Part shown: positions 19,085 through 28,030 of the stretch, piece after piece
Position numbering within the stretch: the stretch's first letter is position 1
How the letters are laid out: every line of letters starts with the position of its first letter
Source: Nitrobacter vulgaris
GTDB taxonomy: Bacteria > Pseudomonadota > Alphaproteobacteria > Rhizobiales > Xanthobacteraceae
Assembly (NCBI RefSeq): GCF_002028545.1
Contig: NZ_MWPQ01000042.1
Span: 57,726 to 121,725, forward strand
Direction of reading: 5' to 3'
Length of the DNA stretch: 64,000 bases
Position numbers and translations under genes: made by a program
Notes under the pieces: model-generated
Database searches by the model: none
The model's input: the letters and a program-made list of their open reading frames with translations, nothing else
What the model was told of the DNA's origin: nothing

Positions 19085-21403
19085 TCAGTGCTCGAACCTC
19101 AACCGGGCGATGAAGGTGCGCCCCGGCGCAGGCAGTACTCCCGGCGTATACGTGGCGCTTGCGTAGTACCTTTCATCGAACAGGTTGGTGACGTTGAACT
19201 GCGCCGTCGCCTTTCCGAAGCCGGTATCCCAGCTATAGGATACGTTGGTGTCGACACGAATGTAGTCGCCGATCTTGAACGTGTTCTCGTTGTTGCCCCA
19301 TCGGTTGTTTGCCGCGAAAGCGCCCGCGCCAAATCGCCACCCCGACGGCAGACTGTACTGAAGCCAGATGCCGCCCTGGTGAAGGGGGATGTTGTACAGT
19401 CTATGCCCGACGTTGCCCGGATCGCCGGTGGGCGTCGTGTCCTTGGTGATGCGCGCATCGGTGTAGGCATAGTTGGCCATCACCTGAAGGCGTTCCGTCA
19501 GATGTCCGGCGACGTCCACCTCGACGCCACGTGAGCGTGCCTCGCCAATCTGATTAACAAAAGTCGGGTTCCCCGGTATGGGCGTTACGATGTTGGTTCT
19601 GGTCAGATCGTATGTGGCCACCGTAGCGTTGAGGCGGCCATCAGACGTTTGAAACTTCGCGCCAGCCTCGTATTGCCTGGCTTCAGTCGGATCGGGCAAG
19701 GAGCCATCCAAAAGCCTCCCAAATCCGACAATGGGACCGAACGATTCCGAATAGCTGGTGAACAGGGCGACCTCCGGCGTGACCCGGAAGTTAATGCCGG
19801 CGCGGGGCTTGAAGACGTCGAACGCCTTGGCGTCCATCGGCGTGGACGGCGGACAGCCCGTCGCGCCGCCGCTCAATGCACATGATCCGCTACCGGCATT
19901 GCTCCAGTCCCAGCGGCCGCCGGCAATCAGATCCAGCCTGTCGAACAAGGTCACCTGGTCCTGGAAGCTGACAGCGCGCCACTCCGTAAAGGATGGCGCT
20001 CCGATCGTCAGCGGAAGGTCAGCGACTTCCCGCCAGCTCTGGTAGACCGGGTTCTGAATATTGAGCGGGCGAACGATCGCTGGATCGGTTGTGCCGTTGC
20101 GGCCCGAGTTTTGTTCGCTGTGGTAGGACTCGGCGCTTGCGAACAGGCGGTTGCGGATGTCTTGCGTGATCTGGGTGTCGCCCGTGATCGACGCCTCGAC
20201 GAAATGGCTGTCGGAAACACCGACGAACTTGGAATAATAAATGTCGGTGAAACCGGGAGCCACGAGCGATCCACCCGGCTCGGAATCGTAAGACAGCGTC
20301 ACGTCATGGTTGAAGGTCCCGCGTACTTTCGCAGTCCAGCCTTCGGCGAGCTTCTGTGTCAAGATCGCATCGACCAGATGAGTTTCGATTACGCTAGGGG
20401 GCTGATCTTTCAGTCCATAAAAGCGGCTGCGCGGAACGTCCGGGATCACATTATTGTATACGGGAATGCCGAGGTCGAAGACCTGCTCCATGCGCCTGTA
20501 TTCGTAGTTCACATAAAGCTCGGTGGTCGGCGTCACGTCCCAACTCATGGACGGCGATAACAGAACGTTCCGAGAGTCAACGAAATCACGGAACGAATCG
20601 CGATCCTCGAACGCCGCGATGGCGCGATAGCGCAGCGAGCCGTCCTTTGTGAGCGGGCCGGTAGCATCTGCGGCGGTGCGATAGCCGAGATTGCTGACTT
20701 CCTGCAGGATCGAGTAATATGGCGTCGCAAGCGGCTTTTTGGTTATCATGTTGATCAGGCCGCCGGGATCGATGCGTCCGTAGATGCCGCCCGCCGTTCC
20801 CTTCAACACTTCGACCCGATCGATATTCGCGAAGTCGAACCTGGAATTCCGGAACGGCGCGCCATCCCGGTAGATCCATCGATCAAAACCCTGTGCGAAG
20901 CCGCGCAGCGTGATTCCGTCGTAAACGCCTTGACGGTCGATCTGCACTCCGCTGACGTTCTTCAGCGCTTCGCTGATCGTCGTCACGGCCTGGTCTCTGA
21001 TAATGTCGCTCGGAACGGTTTGGATTGAATACGGCGTCTCAAACACCCGCCCGTTCATCTTGGTGGCGCTGGTGGCGTAGGGCATCGCGTAACCCTTACC
21101 GACGCTGTCGCCGGTTCGGGTGCCGAAACCGGTCCCCTTCTCCGCTAGCGCCGCGGCAGCCGGCGCATCGGTGCGCGCGGGCTGGCTGGACGTTGCGATA
21201 GCCCGCGCCACCGGCCTGGCTGCGGTGCGTTTCAGTTTGCGCTTCGCAACCTGGCTCGTAACCACCGTGATCGGCGGCAGCGTGACGCCCTCACCTCGCG
21301 GCGCGGGCCGTTCCTGCGCCGCGGCGCCATTGACCACAAAGGAAATCGCGACAGCAGACGTTGCGCGCGCCGCACAGCAGCGCACGAACAAACGGATAGA
21401 CAT
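19085..21403 (-). CDS. TonB-dependent outer-membrane receptor a (siderophore-receptor type)
   Basis: The 772-residue protein has a signal peptide (to about residue 28), a TonB-box-like ITVVTSQ near residue 44, and a plug domain (about 115-230) with SIQTVPSDIIRDQAVTTISE and IDRVEVLKGTAGGIYGRIDP. A 22-strand barrel follows, ending in the aromatic-terminal RLRFEH that is typical of sorted outer-membrane proteins. By sequence class it resembles siderophore receptors (FpvA/FhuE type), but in this setting, downstream of a DUF2946 gene and upstream of PCu(A)C, copper or a copper complex is a reasonable cargo. The start is 57 bases after the end of DUF2946-a. Confidence 0.88.
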   Translation of the reverse strand: MSIRLFVRCCAARATSAVAISFVVNGAAAQERPAPRGEGVTLPPITVVTSQVAKRKLKRTAARPVARAIATSSQPARTDAPAAAALAEKGTGFGTRTGDSVGKGYAMPYATSATKMNGRVFETPYSIQTVPSDIIRDQAVTTISEALKNVSGVQIDRQGVYDGITLRGFAQGFDRWIYRDGAPFRNSRFDFANIDRVEVLKGTAGGIYGRIDPGGLINMITKKPLATPYYSILQEVSNLGYRTAADATGPLTKDGSLRYRAIAAFEDRDSFRDFVDSRNVLLSPSMSWDVTPTTELYVNYEYRRMEQVFDLGIPVYNNVIPDVPRSRFYGLKDQPPSVIETHLVDAILTQKLAEGWTAKVRGTFNHDVTLSYDSEPGGSLVAPGFTDIYYSKFVGVSDSHFVEASITGDTQITQDIRNRLFASAESYHSEQNSGRNGTTDPAIVRPLNIQNPVYQSWREVADLPLTIGAPSFTEWRAVSFQDQVTLFDRLDLIAGGRWDWSNAGSGSCALSGGATGCPPSTPMDAKAFDVFKPRAGINFRVTPEVALFTSYSESFGPIVGFGRLLDGSLPDPTEARQYEAGAKFQTSDGRLNATVATYDLTRTNIVTPIPGNPTFVNQIGEARSRGVEVDVAGHLTERLQVMANYAYTDARITKDTTPTGDPGNVGHRLYNIPLHQGGIWLQYSLPSGWRFGAGAFAANNRWGNNENTFKIGDYIRVDTNVSYSWDTGFGKATAQFNVTNLFDERYYASATYTPGVLPAPGRTFIARLRFEH

Positions 21404-21460
21404 GACTTTTCTCTCTCCGAGACGGAAAACAGAAGCACTTCTGGTGCAGTTTGTTTTGGC

Positions 21461-21832
21461 TCAGGAGATGTGAGGAGGACCGCGCGCCTGCGCGTGGGAG
21501 TCGATCGCGAATGGCGGCAACCCAAAGGCCAGACCGCGCCACACAACGGCGGTTGCGTCACGCGCGATGTTGACGGCGACGGCTTGGGGGTCGGCGGGCG
21601 GTGTCGCGGCGTGGACGACGCAATACAATGCACAGCAGGCGCTATGAGTTTGCTGCGAGTCGGTCTCACGGTCTTGCTGAGAGCTCGCATCGGGAGCGAC
21701 CGAACATATCGCACCTGCCAGCGGATCGGCGGCGATTATGCTGAATGCCAGGGACGACGCGATTGGCGTGAATGTCTGCACCAGCATCGCAAACATGGCA
21801 ATTGGAAGAAATCGTCCCAGCCACCGACGCAT
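21461..21832 (-). CDS. DUF2946 protein a, possible copper-sensing upstream ORF
   Basis: The 123-residue product starts with a hydrophobic segment (RFLPIAMFAMLVQTF), then AGAICS, a His/Cys cluster THSACCALYCVVH at residues 62-74, and ends SHAQARGPPHIS. DUF2946 is the family of CruR, an upstream ORF of Bordetella that controls a TonB receptor by copper binding to its nascent chain. GAGGG precedes the ATG at 21832. The gene lies directly upstream of receptor a (57-base gap) and 60 bases after the TlpA gene. The RGPP ending resembles arrest-peptide motifs. A copy about 75% identical lies at 26085-26456. Regulation by stalling is inferred, not shown. Confidence 0.8.
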   Translation of the reverse strand: MRRWLGRFLPIAMFAMLVQTFTPIASSLAFSIIAADPLAGAICSVAPDASSQQDRETDSQQTHSACCALYCVVHAATPPADPQAVAVNIARDATAVVWRGLAFGLPPFAIDSHAQARGPPHIS

Positions 21833-21891
21833 AATCCCTCAACCTTTCCGCCACCCGCTCAGGTTTCTTGAGAGTTCAGCGCAGATCTCCC

Positions 21892-22386
21892 TCATCTTGT
21901 TTCGATCATCTGGCTTCCGAACCATTTCTTTATCTTGGCGAGATCGACAATGCCCTCAACCGTCGTGACTTTGCCATCGCGCGCAATCAACATCGTTCGA
22001 GGGATGTCGCCTTGCCAGCTGGGATCGATCTCATAACGCAGTCGTTCGACGAAACCGTCGCTGAAGGTCCAGTTCTCGACCGAAGATAGTCCGGCCTTAT
22101 GCAGCATTGAGAGTGCAGCTTCGCGCGGGTTCGGAACGAGATCGGCATTGACCGTTACGACGTCGACACCCGGATTGTTTCTGACGAAACTCCCGAGCAG
22201 CGGCAGCTCAACCTTGCAAGGGCCGCAAGTGACGCCCCAGAAATTGACCATCATTGGACGGCCGGCATGCGCATCGAGAATGGTTTGCCAGCTTCCGCGC
22301 TGGAACGAGCGCAATTGATCGTGCGCCGCGAGGGGGTGCGAGAGAAGTGTCAGAGCAAACACGAACAGCCACAAGTAACGCTTCAT
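21892..22386 (-). CDS. TlpA/ResA-like periplasmic thiol-disulfide oxidoreductase
   Basis: The 164-residue protein has a signal peptide (MKRYLWLFVFALTLLSHPLAA) and a thioredoxin fold with the active site TCGPC (C54 and C57) in NFWGVTCGPCKVELP and a cis-proline segment GDIPRTMLI. It differs from most TlpA proteins by lacking the long central insert. It probably keeps a cysteine-containing metal protein reduced in the periplasm. Its start codon overlaps the stop of the Asp-box gene by four bases (ATGA), so the two are translationally coupled and probably work together. Confidence 0.87.
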   Translation of the reverse strand: MKRYLWLFVFALTLLSHPLAAHDQLRSFQRGSWQTILDAHAGRPMMVNFWGVTCGPCKVELPLLGSFVRNNPGVDVVTVNADLVPNPREAALSMLHKAGLSSVENWTFSDGFVERLRYEIDPSWQGDIPRTMLIARDGKVTTVEGIVDLAKIKKWFGSQMIETR

Positions 22387-23591
22387 GGCGCGCCCTCGAT
22401 CGGCATGATGTGGTAGCCGTCGGCCTTGGTCATCCAGGACAAGAAGACCTCGCGTCCATTCCCGACAAGCAAAGGATGATCAGACGCGTCAACTGTCTCA
22501 GCAACGACCTGCGGTTGCGACCAGTTTTCCCCATCATCGACGGACTTTATAAGCTTCACGGTTGTCTTCTCGCCGTCGAACTCTTTCCAGACAATCGCGG
22601 TGCCAGAGGCGCTCGCTAAGACGTAGGGGCGTGACGCGCTCCGGTCCGGCCTGCCAAGAGCCATGGGCTCGGAAAACGTCTGTCCGCCGTTCGTCGAGCG
22701 CGCATAGAACAAACCCTTTCGAGCTTCGCCGCTGGTGAACCAGACCGCGTGATAGATTCCCTTCGGCGAAATGGCGAGGCTCGGCCCCTGGTGCGGGCAC
22801 GCCTCGGTCTTCCAGTTGTCTTGACTGACGCGATGGATCTCTCCCGGCGTAGCTGGATCCCCGAGGGTGACGATCGCGTGGTCCCGAACGCTGCCCGGGA
22901 AGATATTGCGAAACAGTACGGCGGGCCGGCCAGAACCCGCAAACGCAACGGATATCCGGCAGCACTCGCAAGTGCTGTCCTTCAACATGCGAGCCTCGGT
23001 GTACGACCCGCCGCCGTCCTTCGACCATGCGAAGAACAAAGCCGCTCCCTTATACGTTTGATTGGCCGCGCGCGCTTGCGCCCGGTTGCGTTTGTCGAGC
23101 CAGGCCACGAAGACCGAACCGTCGGCATCCAGTGCGAGCTGCTCGAAGCGTTGGCTTTCCTTGTTCGATGTAATGGATTCCGGCTTGCTAAAGCTGTGAC
23201 CTCCATCAACCGAGCGTGTGTACAGCACCTCGCCGTTGAAGTTCTTGTCCCTGAAAATCGAAAAGGCGATGGCGATCCGGTTGTGCTGGTCAACGACCAT
23301 CTTGGGACGCGCATCAGGTCCCCAATCGAGATCAAGCGGCCGATCAACGACCGCGACTGGCGCTGAAAAGGTTTTTCCACGATCCTTGGAGCTCGCCACC
23401 AGTATGCGCCCACCTGCCATCCACGCCAGCCACAAGGTCCCGTCTGGGGCGAATGCCGGCGTAACCTTGGTCGCGCATCGCAGTTCGGTCGTATCACAGG
23501 CAGCCTCTGATACGTGGTGATGGCTCATCTGCGCGTTTGCCACGCCCTGGCAGAGGATCGCGATCGCAGCGACGATTGCTGTTCTGATCAT
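22383..23591 (-). CDS. Exported Asp-box (sialidase-fold) protein with Cys cluster
   Basis: The 402-residue protein has a signal peptide (to about residue 20), then a short His/Met segment QMSHHHVSEAAC. The rest is a beta-propeller with five visible Asp-boxes (S-x-D-x-G-x-x-aromatic): SKDRGKTFS, SVDGGHSFS, SKDGGGSYT, STNGGQTFS and SVDDGENWS. Around residue 215 there is a dense Cys group, STCECCRIS. No catalytic sialidase residues are evident, so a binding role is more likely than sugar cleavage. The coupling to a TlpA-type thioredoxin, and the Cys and His groups, suggest a periplasmic metal-binding protein that needs its thiols reduced. The start at 23591 has AAAGGTGGG upstream. Confidence 0.77.
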   Translation of the reverse strand: MIRTAIVAAIAILCQGVANAQMSHHHVSEAACDTTELRCATKVTPAFAPDGTLWLAWMAGGRILVASSKDRGKTFSAPVAVVDRPLDLDWGPDARPKMVVDQHNRIAIAFSIFRDKNFNGEVLYTRSVDGGHSFSKPESITSNKESQRFEQLALDADGSVFVAWLDKRNRAQARAANQTYKGAALFFAWSKDGGGSYTEARMLKDSTCECCRISVAFAGSGRPAVLFRNIFPGSVRDHAIVTLGDPATPGEIHRVSQDNWKTEACPHQGPSLAISPKGIYHAVWFTSGEARKGLFYARSTNGGQTFSEPMALGRPDRSASRPYVLASASGTAIVWKEFDGEKTTVKLIKSVDDGENWSQPQVVAETVDASDHPLLVGNGREVFLSWMTKADGYHIMPIEGAP

Positions 23592-23607
23592 AGTCAGCCC
23601 ACCTTTG

Positions 23608-25992
23608 CTACCGAAACGCAAATCTCATTCCGGCGATGAACATGCGTGGCGATCCGGCATAGATGGAGCCGCCGGTGTTAGCCAAAACGCTCGCGGGGTT
23701 TTGAACGCCCGCTCCGGTTACCGTGTTCGCGATGTTATTGGCGGACGCTACATATGTCCTGTCGAAGACGTTCCGCACCTCGAAATAAGCATGAAGCGAG
23801 TTAAGATACTCGGATTGCAGGGGCGTGTCGTAGTGCAGATTGAGATTGACGAGTTCGTAGCCGGGCGCTTTCAGGAGATTGGCATTGTCCATATAGAATG
23901 CGTCCCTCCACTGAAACTCGACGAATGCGCCAACGCCTTTCAGGGCGCCCGAGAGCTGGTCGTAGGAAAGCCTTGCCGTCAGCTCGTTCGGCGAAATACC
24001 GGGAATCTTGTTGCCCGCGCGATTGAAACCGAAAACGGCACCATTGGTGATATTCTCGGTGTAGCTCGTGTAGATCTGGTCGAGATAGGTATAGGCGGTG
24101 GTCACACGCCAACTTGGCAGGAAACGCCATTGCGCCAAGAGTTCGAAGCCACGGTGCTCGGATTTCGGGGCGTTGAACGTATAGCTTGAGTTGGGCGAGC
24201 CGAGGGGCGTTGCCTGCGTGACCAGTTCGTCGCGGAAAAACTCGTAGAAGCCTGTCGCGCTTACCCTGACCGTGGGGTCCGGCGTCCAGTCAAAGCCGAG
24301 ATCGTAGCCGAGATTCCTTTGGGGATTGAGCTGCGTATTGTTGCCGTTCTGACCGTTTGGCAGCACGAACAGGTTGCCGACCTGTGGCGTTCCATAGCCG
24401 GTCGCCACCCGCGCACGGAGAAGCCAGTCTTTGTCCGCGCGGTATTGAAGCGCGAATTCCGGCGCGGTGTTCTGGAATTGGCGATCCGTGCTTCTGATGG
24501 TCGTGGTCGTAATACCCGTTGGCCCGGTATAGGTGTAAGCTGTATTGACGCCGTTTAAATGGGTTGTCTCCCACCCGATCCCCGCAATAGCGGTCCATGC
24601 GTTGGTGAGCCGCAGTTCTTCGCGCGCACGGACACCATAGTTGGTGTGCTCTCCGGTGACGTTCGACTGTAACTGACCGCGCGTTCCTCCAGGCGCCACA
24701 TTGTATGTGTCACCCGACCAACTCAGGGTGTTGTAAAACGCGCCAAGGTAGCTGGTGGAATCCATTCCCAGGAGATCGCTCCGCCTGACGAGGTCGCTCA
24801 TGAAGTTATAGGATGGGTAATCGCCGATCGCGCTCGTGGCGCCGGTCGGCTGGTTGATATTGCGATCGTCGAACACGAATTGGTTGCGCCAGGTGGTCTG
24901 GTTATCGAAATCATGCTCCCAGCGTCCGCCCACGATCGTCCGGCGATCGTCGCGGCCGAGCCTGGCCTGCTCGGCCGTTTGGCGACTGGTCCCGTTGGCT
25001 GTGTTGAAGCCGTTATTGAACAACGTAATCGTGCCGCAGCCGGGAGCGGCCGTTGCGGCCGTTTCACAGCCTCGCTGAAAGGGGTTGATGTAGAATTGAT
25101 TGAGTGAGGACCGGATCGGGAGGCGCGTATCCAGCGTGTTGTTGATCAGCTTGAATGTGAAACGATCGTCCGGCGTCGCCTGTAGTGTCCCCAGGAAATT
25201 CACGGTCTGAGTGTTGAACCAACTGTTGCCCAGAAAACCATCGCTACGCGCGTCACTTGCGAACAGAGAGCCTTCGAAGTTTCCGACTTTCTTGCCGGCA
25301 GTCAGATAGTTGTTGAGGTATCCGTAGCTCCCGCCATCGACGCCGTACTCGACGCCGTTGATGTCGGCGCCGCGACGGGTCCTGAAGTTCAGCGCACCGC
25401 CGGTCGCATAATTGCCGTAGAGTGCGGACGACGGCCCCCGAATGACGTCGATGGCCCCGTAGGCGCGAGGATCGATCAGGTCGCTGCGGGACAGTCCATC
25501 AGGCTGGGTGACCGGGAAGCCGTCATCAAAGATCACCAGATTGCGAATGGCGAAGCCGTTGCGCGCGTTCGACCCGCGAATCGAGATGCCGAAGTCCCTG
25601 GGACCGTTCCCTTGCTTGATGGAAATGCCGGGACTGTCGCGCAACACGTCGGCCACGGAGAACGCGGGCCTGTTGGCGAATAGATCGCGGCCGATCGTTG
25701 TCTGGGGCTGTCCGGTCGGCGCCTGATGAAGGATCGCAAGTTGCGCATCTGTGGAGACTGGCGACGGCCTTACGACGACGGCCGGCTGCGGCCGGGGAGA
25801 TGATCTCGGAGCGTCGCGGTGAGCGACCGACCGCTTTTTGCGCGGACTGGCCTGGGCACGGCGCGGGGCTTCGACCGTGATGCCCGGAAGTGTCTGGGCG
25901 GCAGTCTGAGCGGCAGCATCGCTGCAAACAGCGAGCAACGCCGAATGCAATGCGAGCGCGCCAGCGCCCGAAAAGAAACGAGAGCAAAACAT
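23608..25992 (-). CDS. TonB-dependent outer-membrane receptor b
   Basis: The 794-residue protein has a signal peptide (to about 28), a TonB-box-like PGITVEAP near 38, a basic Pro/Arg-rich linker, and a plug domain (about 95-215) with FSVADVLRDSPGISIKQGNG and IDVIRGPSSALYGNYATGGA. The beta-barrel ends GMRFAFR, with the terminal aromatic expected for outer-membrane insertion. It is only distantly related to receptor a in the same operon, so the two are not a simple gene duplication even though their upstream DUF2946 genes are. The cargo is unknown; copper is suggested by the neighbours. The next gene begins 17 bases after its stop. Confidence 0.88.
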   Translation of the reverse strand: MFCSRFFSGAGALALHSALLAVCSDAAAQTAAQTLPGITVEAPRRAQASPRKKRSVAHRDAPRSSPRPQPAVVVRPSPVSTDAQLAILHQAPTGQPQTTIGRDLFANRPAFSVADVLRDSPGISIKQGNGPRDFGISIRGSNARNGFAIRNLVIFDDGFPVTQPDGLSRSDLIDPRAYGAIDVIRGPSSALYGNYATGGALNFRTRRGADINGVEYGVDGGSYGYLNNYLTAGKKVGNFEGSLFASDARSDGFLGNSWFNTQTVNFLGTLQATPDDRFTFKLINNTLDTRLPIRSSLNQFYINPFQRGCETAATAAPGCGTITLFNNGFNTANGTSRQTAEQARLGRDDRRTIVGGRWEHDFDNQTTWRNQFVFDDRNINQPTGATSAIGDYPSYNFMSDLVRRSDLLGMDSTSYLGAFYNTLSWSGDTYNVAPGGTRGQLQSNVTGEHTNYGVRAREELRLTNAWTAIAGIGWETTHLNGVNTAYTYTGPTGITTTTIRSTDRQFQNTAPEFALQYRADKDWLLRARVATGYGTPQVGNLFVLPNGQNGNNTQLNPQRNLGYDLGFDWTPDPTVRVSATGFYEFFRDELVTQATPLGSPNSSYTFNAPKSEHRGFELLAQWRFLPSWRVTTAYTYLDQIYTSYTENITNGAVFGFNRAGNKIPGISPNELTARLSYDQLSGALKGVGAFVEFQWRDAFYMDNANLLKAPGYELVNLNLHYDTPLQSEYLNSLHAYFEVRNVFDRTYVASANNIANTVTGAGVQNPASVLANTGGSIYAGSPRMFIAGMRFAFR

Positions 25993-26084
25993 AGGATATT
26001 CCCGATGCGGGCGATCGCCCTGAGCATTTAATCAAACAGACCGGATCACCGCCGCAGTCACGGCGATCGTGCGGATTTGCTGAA

Positions 26085-26456
26085 TCAGGAAATAGCCGGA
26101 GGAGCACGCGCCTGCGCGTGGGAGGCAACCGCGAATGGCGGCAACCCGAATCCCAAGCCGCGCCAGACGACGGCGGTTGCGTCACGTGCGAAGCTGACAG
26201 CAGCCGCTTGCGAGTCGGGAGGTGGGGTTGCGGCGTGGACCACACACAACGTACAGCAGACGCCGTGTGTCTGCTGAGGGTCGGTCTCACGGTGTTGCGG
26301 AGAACTCGTATCCGCGGCGGCATGCGAACATATCGCACCCGCTAGCGGGGCGGCAGAGACGGTGCTGAATGCCAGGCATGCGGCAATGGGTGCAAATATC
26401 TGCACCAGCATCGCAAACATGACGATCGGAAGAAATCGCCCCAGCCGCCGACGCAT
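26085..26456 (-). CDS. DUF2946 protein b, possible copper-sensing upstream ORF
   Basis: This 123-residue protein is about 75% identical to DUF2946-a and has the same layout: hydrophobic start (RFLPIVMFAMLVQIF), AGAICSHAAAD, the Cys cluster THGVCCTLCVVH (residues 63-74, containing a CxxC), and the ending SHAQARAPPAIS. The terminal RAPP sits three codons before the stop and matches the RAPP motif of known ribosome-arrest peptides. It starts at the ATG at 26456 (GGGG upstream) and ends 92 bases before receptor b, making it the first gene of the whole metal operon. Copper-dependent control of the receptor by its translation is a strong inference from CruR. Confidence 0.8.
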   Translation of the reverse strand: MRRRLGRFLPIVMFAMLVQIFAPIAACLAFSTVSAAPLAGAICSHAAADTSSPQHRETDPQQTHGVCCTLCVVHAATPPPDSQAAAVSFARDATAVVWRGLGFGLPPFAVASHAQARAPPAIS

Positions 26457-26575
26457 AATCCCCAGCCTTTCGCTGCCGGGAACTATCATGCCGGAATTCG
26501 GGTGTCTAGACGACCCTCTCGATTTCGGCCCATCGAATTCAAATCGGTAGGGGCTGTTCGGGATAGATTACCGGG

Positions 26576-27679
26576 TCACGCCCGGCAATCCGGAGAAACA
26601 TCCTTTTGGTGGTCAGCTCCGTTGAGTGCGCCATCTTCGCGCATCATTTCGACCAGCATACCCTCCCGCAGACCACGATCCGCTACTCGCAGACGCGGCA
26701 AAGGAAAGGCTCGTCGAATGGCATCCAGGATGGCGCAGCCCGCCAGAACCAGGTCGGCACGCTCAATCCCGATGCAGCCGTTTGCCACCCGTTTTTCATA
26801 ATCCATGCCGCAGAGCCGCGCGATGACCTGGGTCACCTCGATATCGTTCATCCAGATACCGTCAACCTTGCGGCGATCGTAGCGCGCCAGGCCGAGATGG
26901 AGACCGCCAAGCGTCGTCACCGTGCCCGAGGTGCCGAGAAGGTGCATTCCGTAGAGATCGCGGCCATGGGCAGCCGCAAACACCGCAAGATGGCCGGTGA
27001 CCTCATTCACCATGGAAGCGTAAGATTGCGGCGTTATGTCGTGCCCGCCAAAACGCTCAGCTAGCGTTACGACACCAACCGGAAGCGACATCCAAGCCAT
27101 GGTGCGCAGGTCGCCTTCGCGACGGCGCTCTATGCGAACGAGCTCCGTCGAGCCGCCGCCGATGTCGAACAGGATCGCGCCGCTCGCTTTCGGATGAACC
27201 AGCGGCGAGCAGCCGATTACCGCAAGTGCGGCTTCCGTCTCCCGATCGATCACCTCGAGCTGAATGCCCGTGGCGGCAGCAACGCGGGTACGAAAATTCT
27301 CGGCGTTCGACGCCGCCCTGCACGCCTCTGTCGCGATCAGCCGCAGGCGGCCCGCTTTCCTGACGCGGATCTTGTCGCGGCATATGGCGAGCGCGGCGAT
27401 AGTCCGCTCGATCGCCGCCTCGCTGATATGCCCGGTCGATGAGATGCCTTCGCCTAGCCGGACAATTCGCGAAAACGAATCGATCACGCGAAAACTGCCG
27501 CCTGTCGGAGAGGCGATCAGCAACCGGCAATTGTTGGTGCCGAGATCGAGGGCAGCATAAACGCCGGCATCGGCGCTCGGCGAAGAACGGATAGCGCTCG
27601 CCGCGGTCATCGCGGCTTCCAATCCCAGAAAGCTGTCGCGCGATCCGGTATCAACGCAACGCTGGATATCATCATCCAT
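26576..27679 (-). CDS. ppx: Exopolyphosphatase / guanosine pentaphosphatase (Ppx/GppA family)
   Basis: The 367-residue protein has the ASKHA-fold phosphate motifs of Ppx/GppA enzymes: [13 protein letters not shown] near residue 42, [13 protein letters not shown], and [11 protein letters not shown]. The family hydrolyses inorganic polyphosphate or pppGpp in the cytoplasm. The frame opens with a TTG at 27721, but the ATG at 27679 has GGAAAG upstream and is preferred. In related alphaproteobacteria this gene usually precedes rlmE; here the metal operon begins 120 bases downstream of its stop. Confidence 0.9.
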   Translation of the reverse strand: MDDDIQRCVDTGSRDSFLGLEAAMTAASAIRSSPSADAGVYAALDLGTNNCRLLIASPTGGSFRVIDSFSRIVRLGEGISSTGHISEAAIERTIAALAICRDKIRVRKAGRLRLIATEACRAASNAENFRTRVAAATGIQLEVIDRETEAALAVIGCSPLVHPKASGAILFDIGGGSTELVRIERRREGDLRTMAWMSLPVGVVTLAERFGGHDITPQSYASMVNEVTGHLAVFAAAHGRDLYGMHLLGTSGTVTTLGGLHLGLARYDRRKVDGIWMNDIEVTQVIARLCGMDYEKRVANGCIGIERADLVLAGCAILDAIRRAFPLPRLRVADRGLREGMLVEMMREDGALNGADHQKDVSPDCRA

Positions 27680-28030
27680 GTATCCGTCTTTCCGCGGCCA
27701 CTCGAGCGGCCTACGAGACAATATTTTTCCGGAAGTTTAGCAGCGCAGACCGCGAGCGCAACCGCCCATAGACTCCTAGGTCAGGGTCATTCGGATCGCC
27801 GGGACGATTTGACCGAGCAAACAGGAAAACATCAAAAGCCAAGCGCAATTTTACAACTTCCCCGCTCTATTGCGTCGCAAAATCAATTTCGTACAACCAC
27901 AGATATATCGTTGACGGCAGCATGCACCCTCTTGTGCGCCAATCGAAGGCTTTGGCTCGCCCGCTCGCAATCCTCCCTCACATGGAGTAACACGCGCTGC
28001 CATGATGTCCGCGCAGCAGATGATCCGCCA
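27680..28030. other. Spacer of about 350 bases between ppx and the YaiI-type gene
   Basis: This is a divergent upstream region. A frame open from 27809 continues into the YaiI-type gene, but the extra N-terminus is Cys/Arg/Leu-rich without family resemblance. No operator or RNA gene is evident. Confidence 0.4.
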
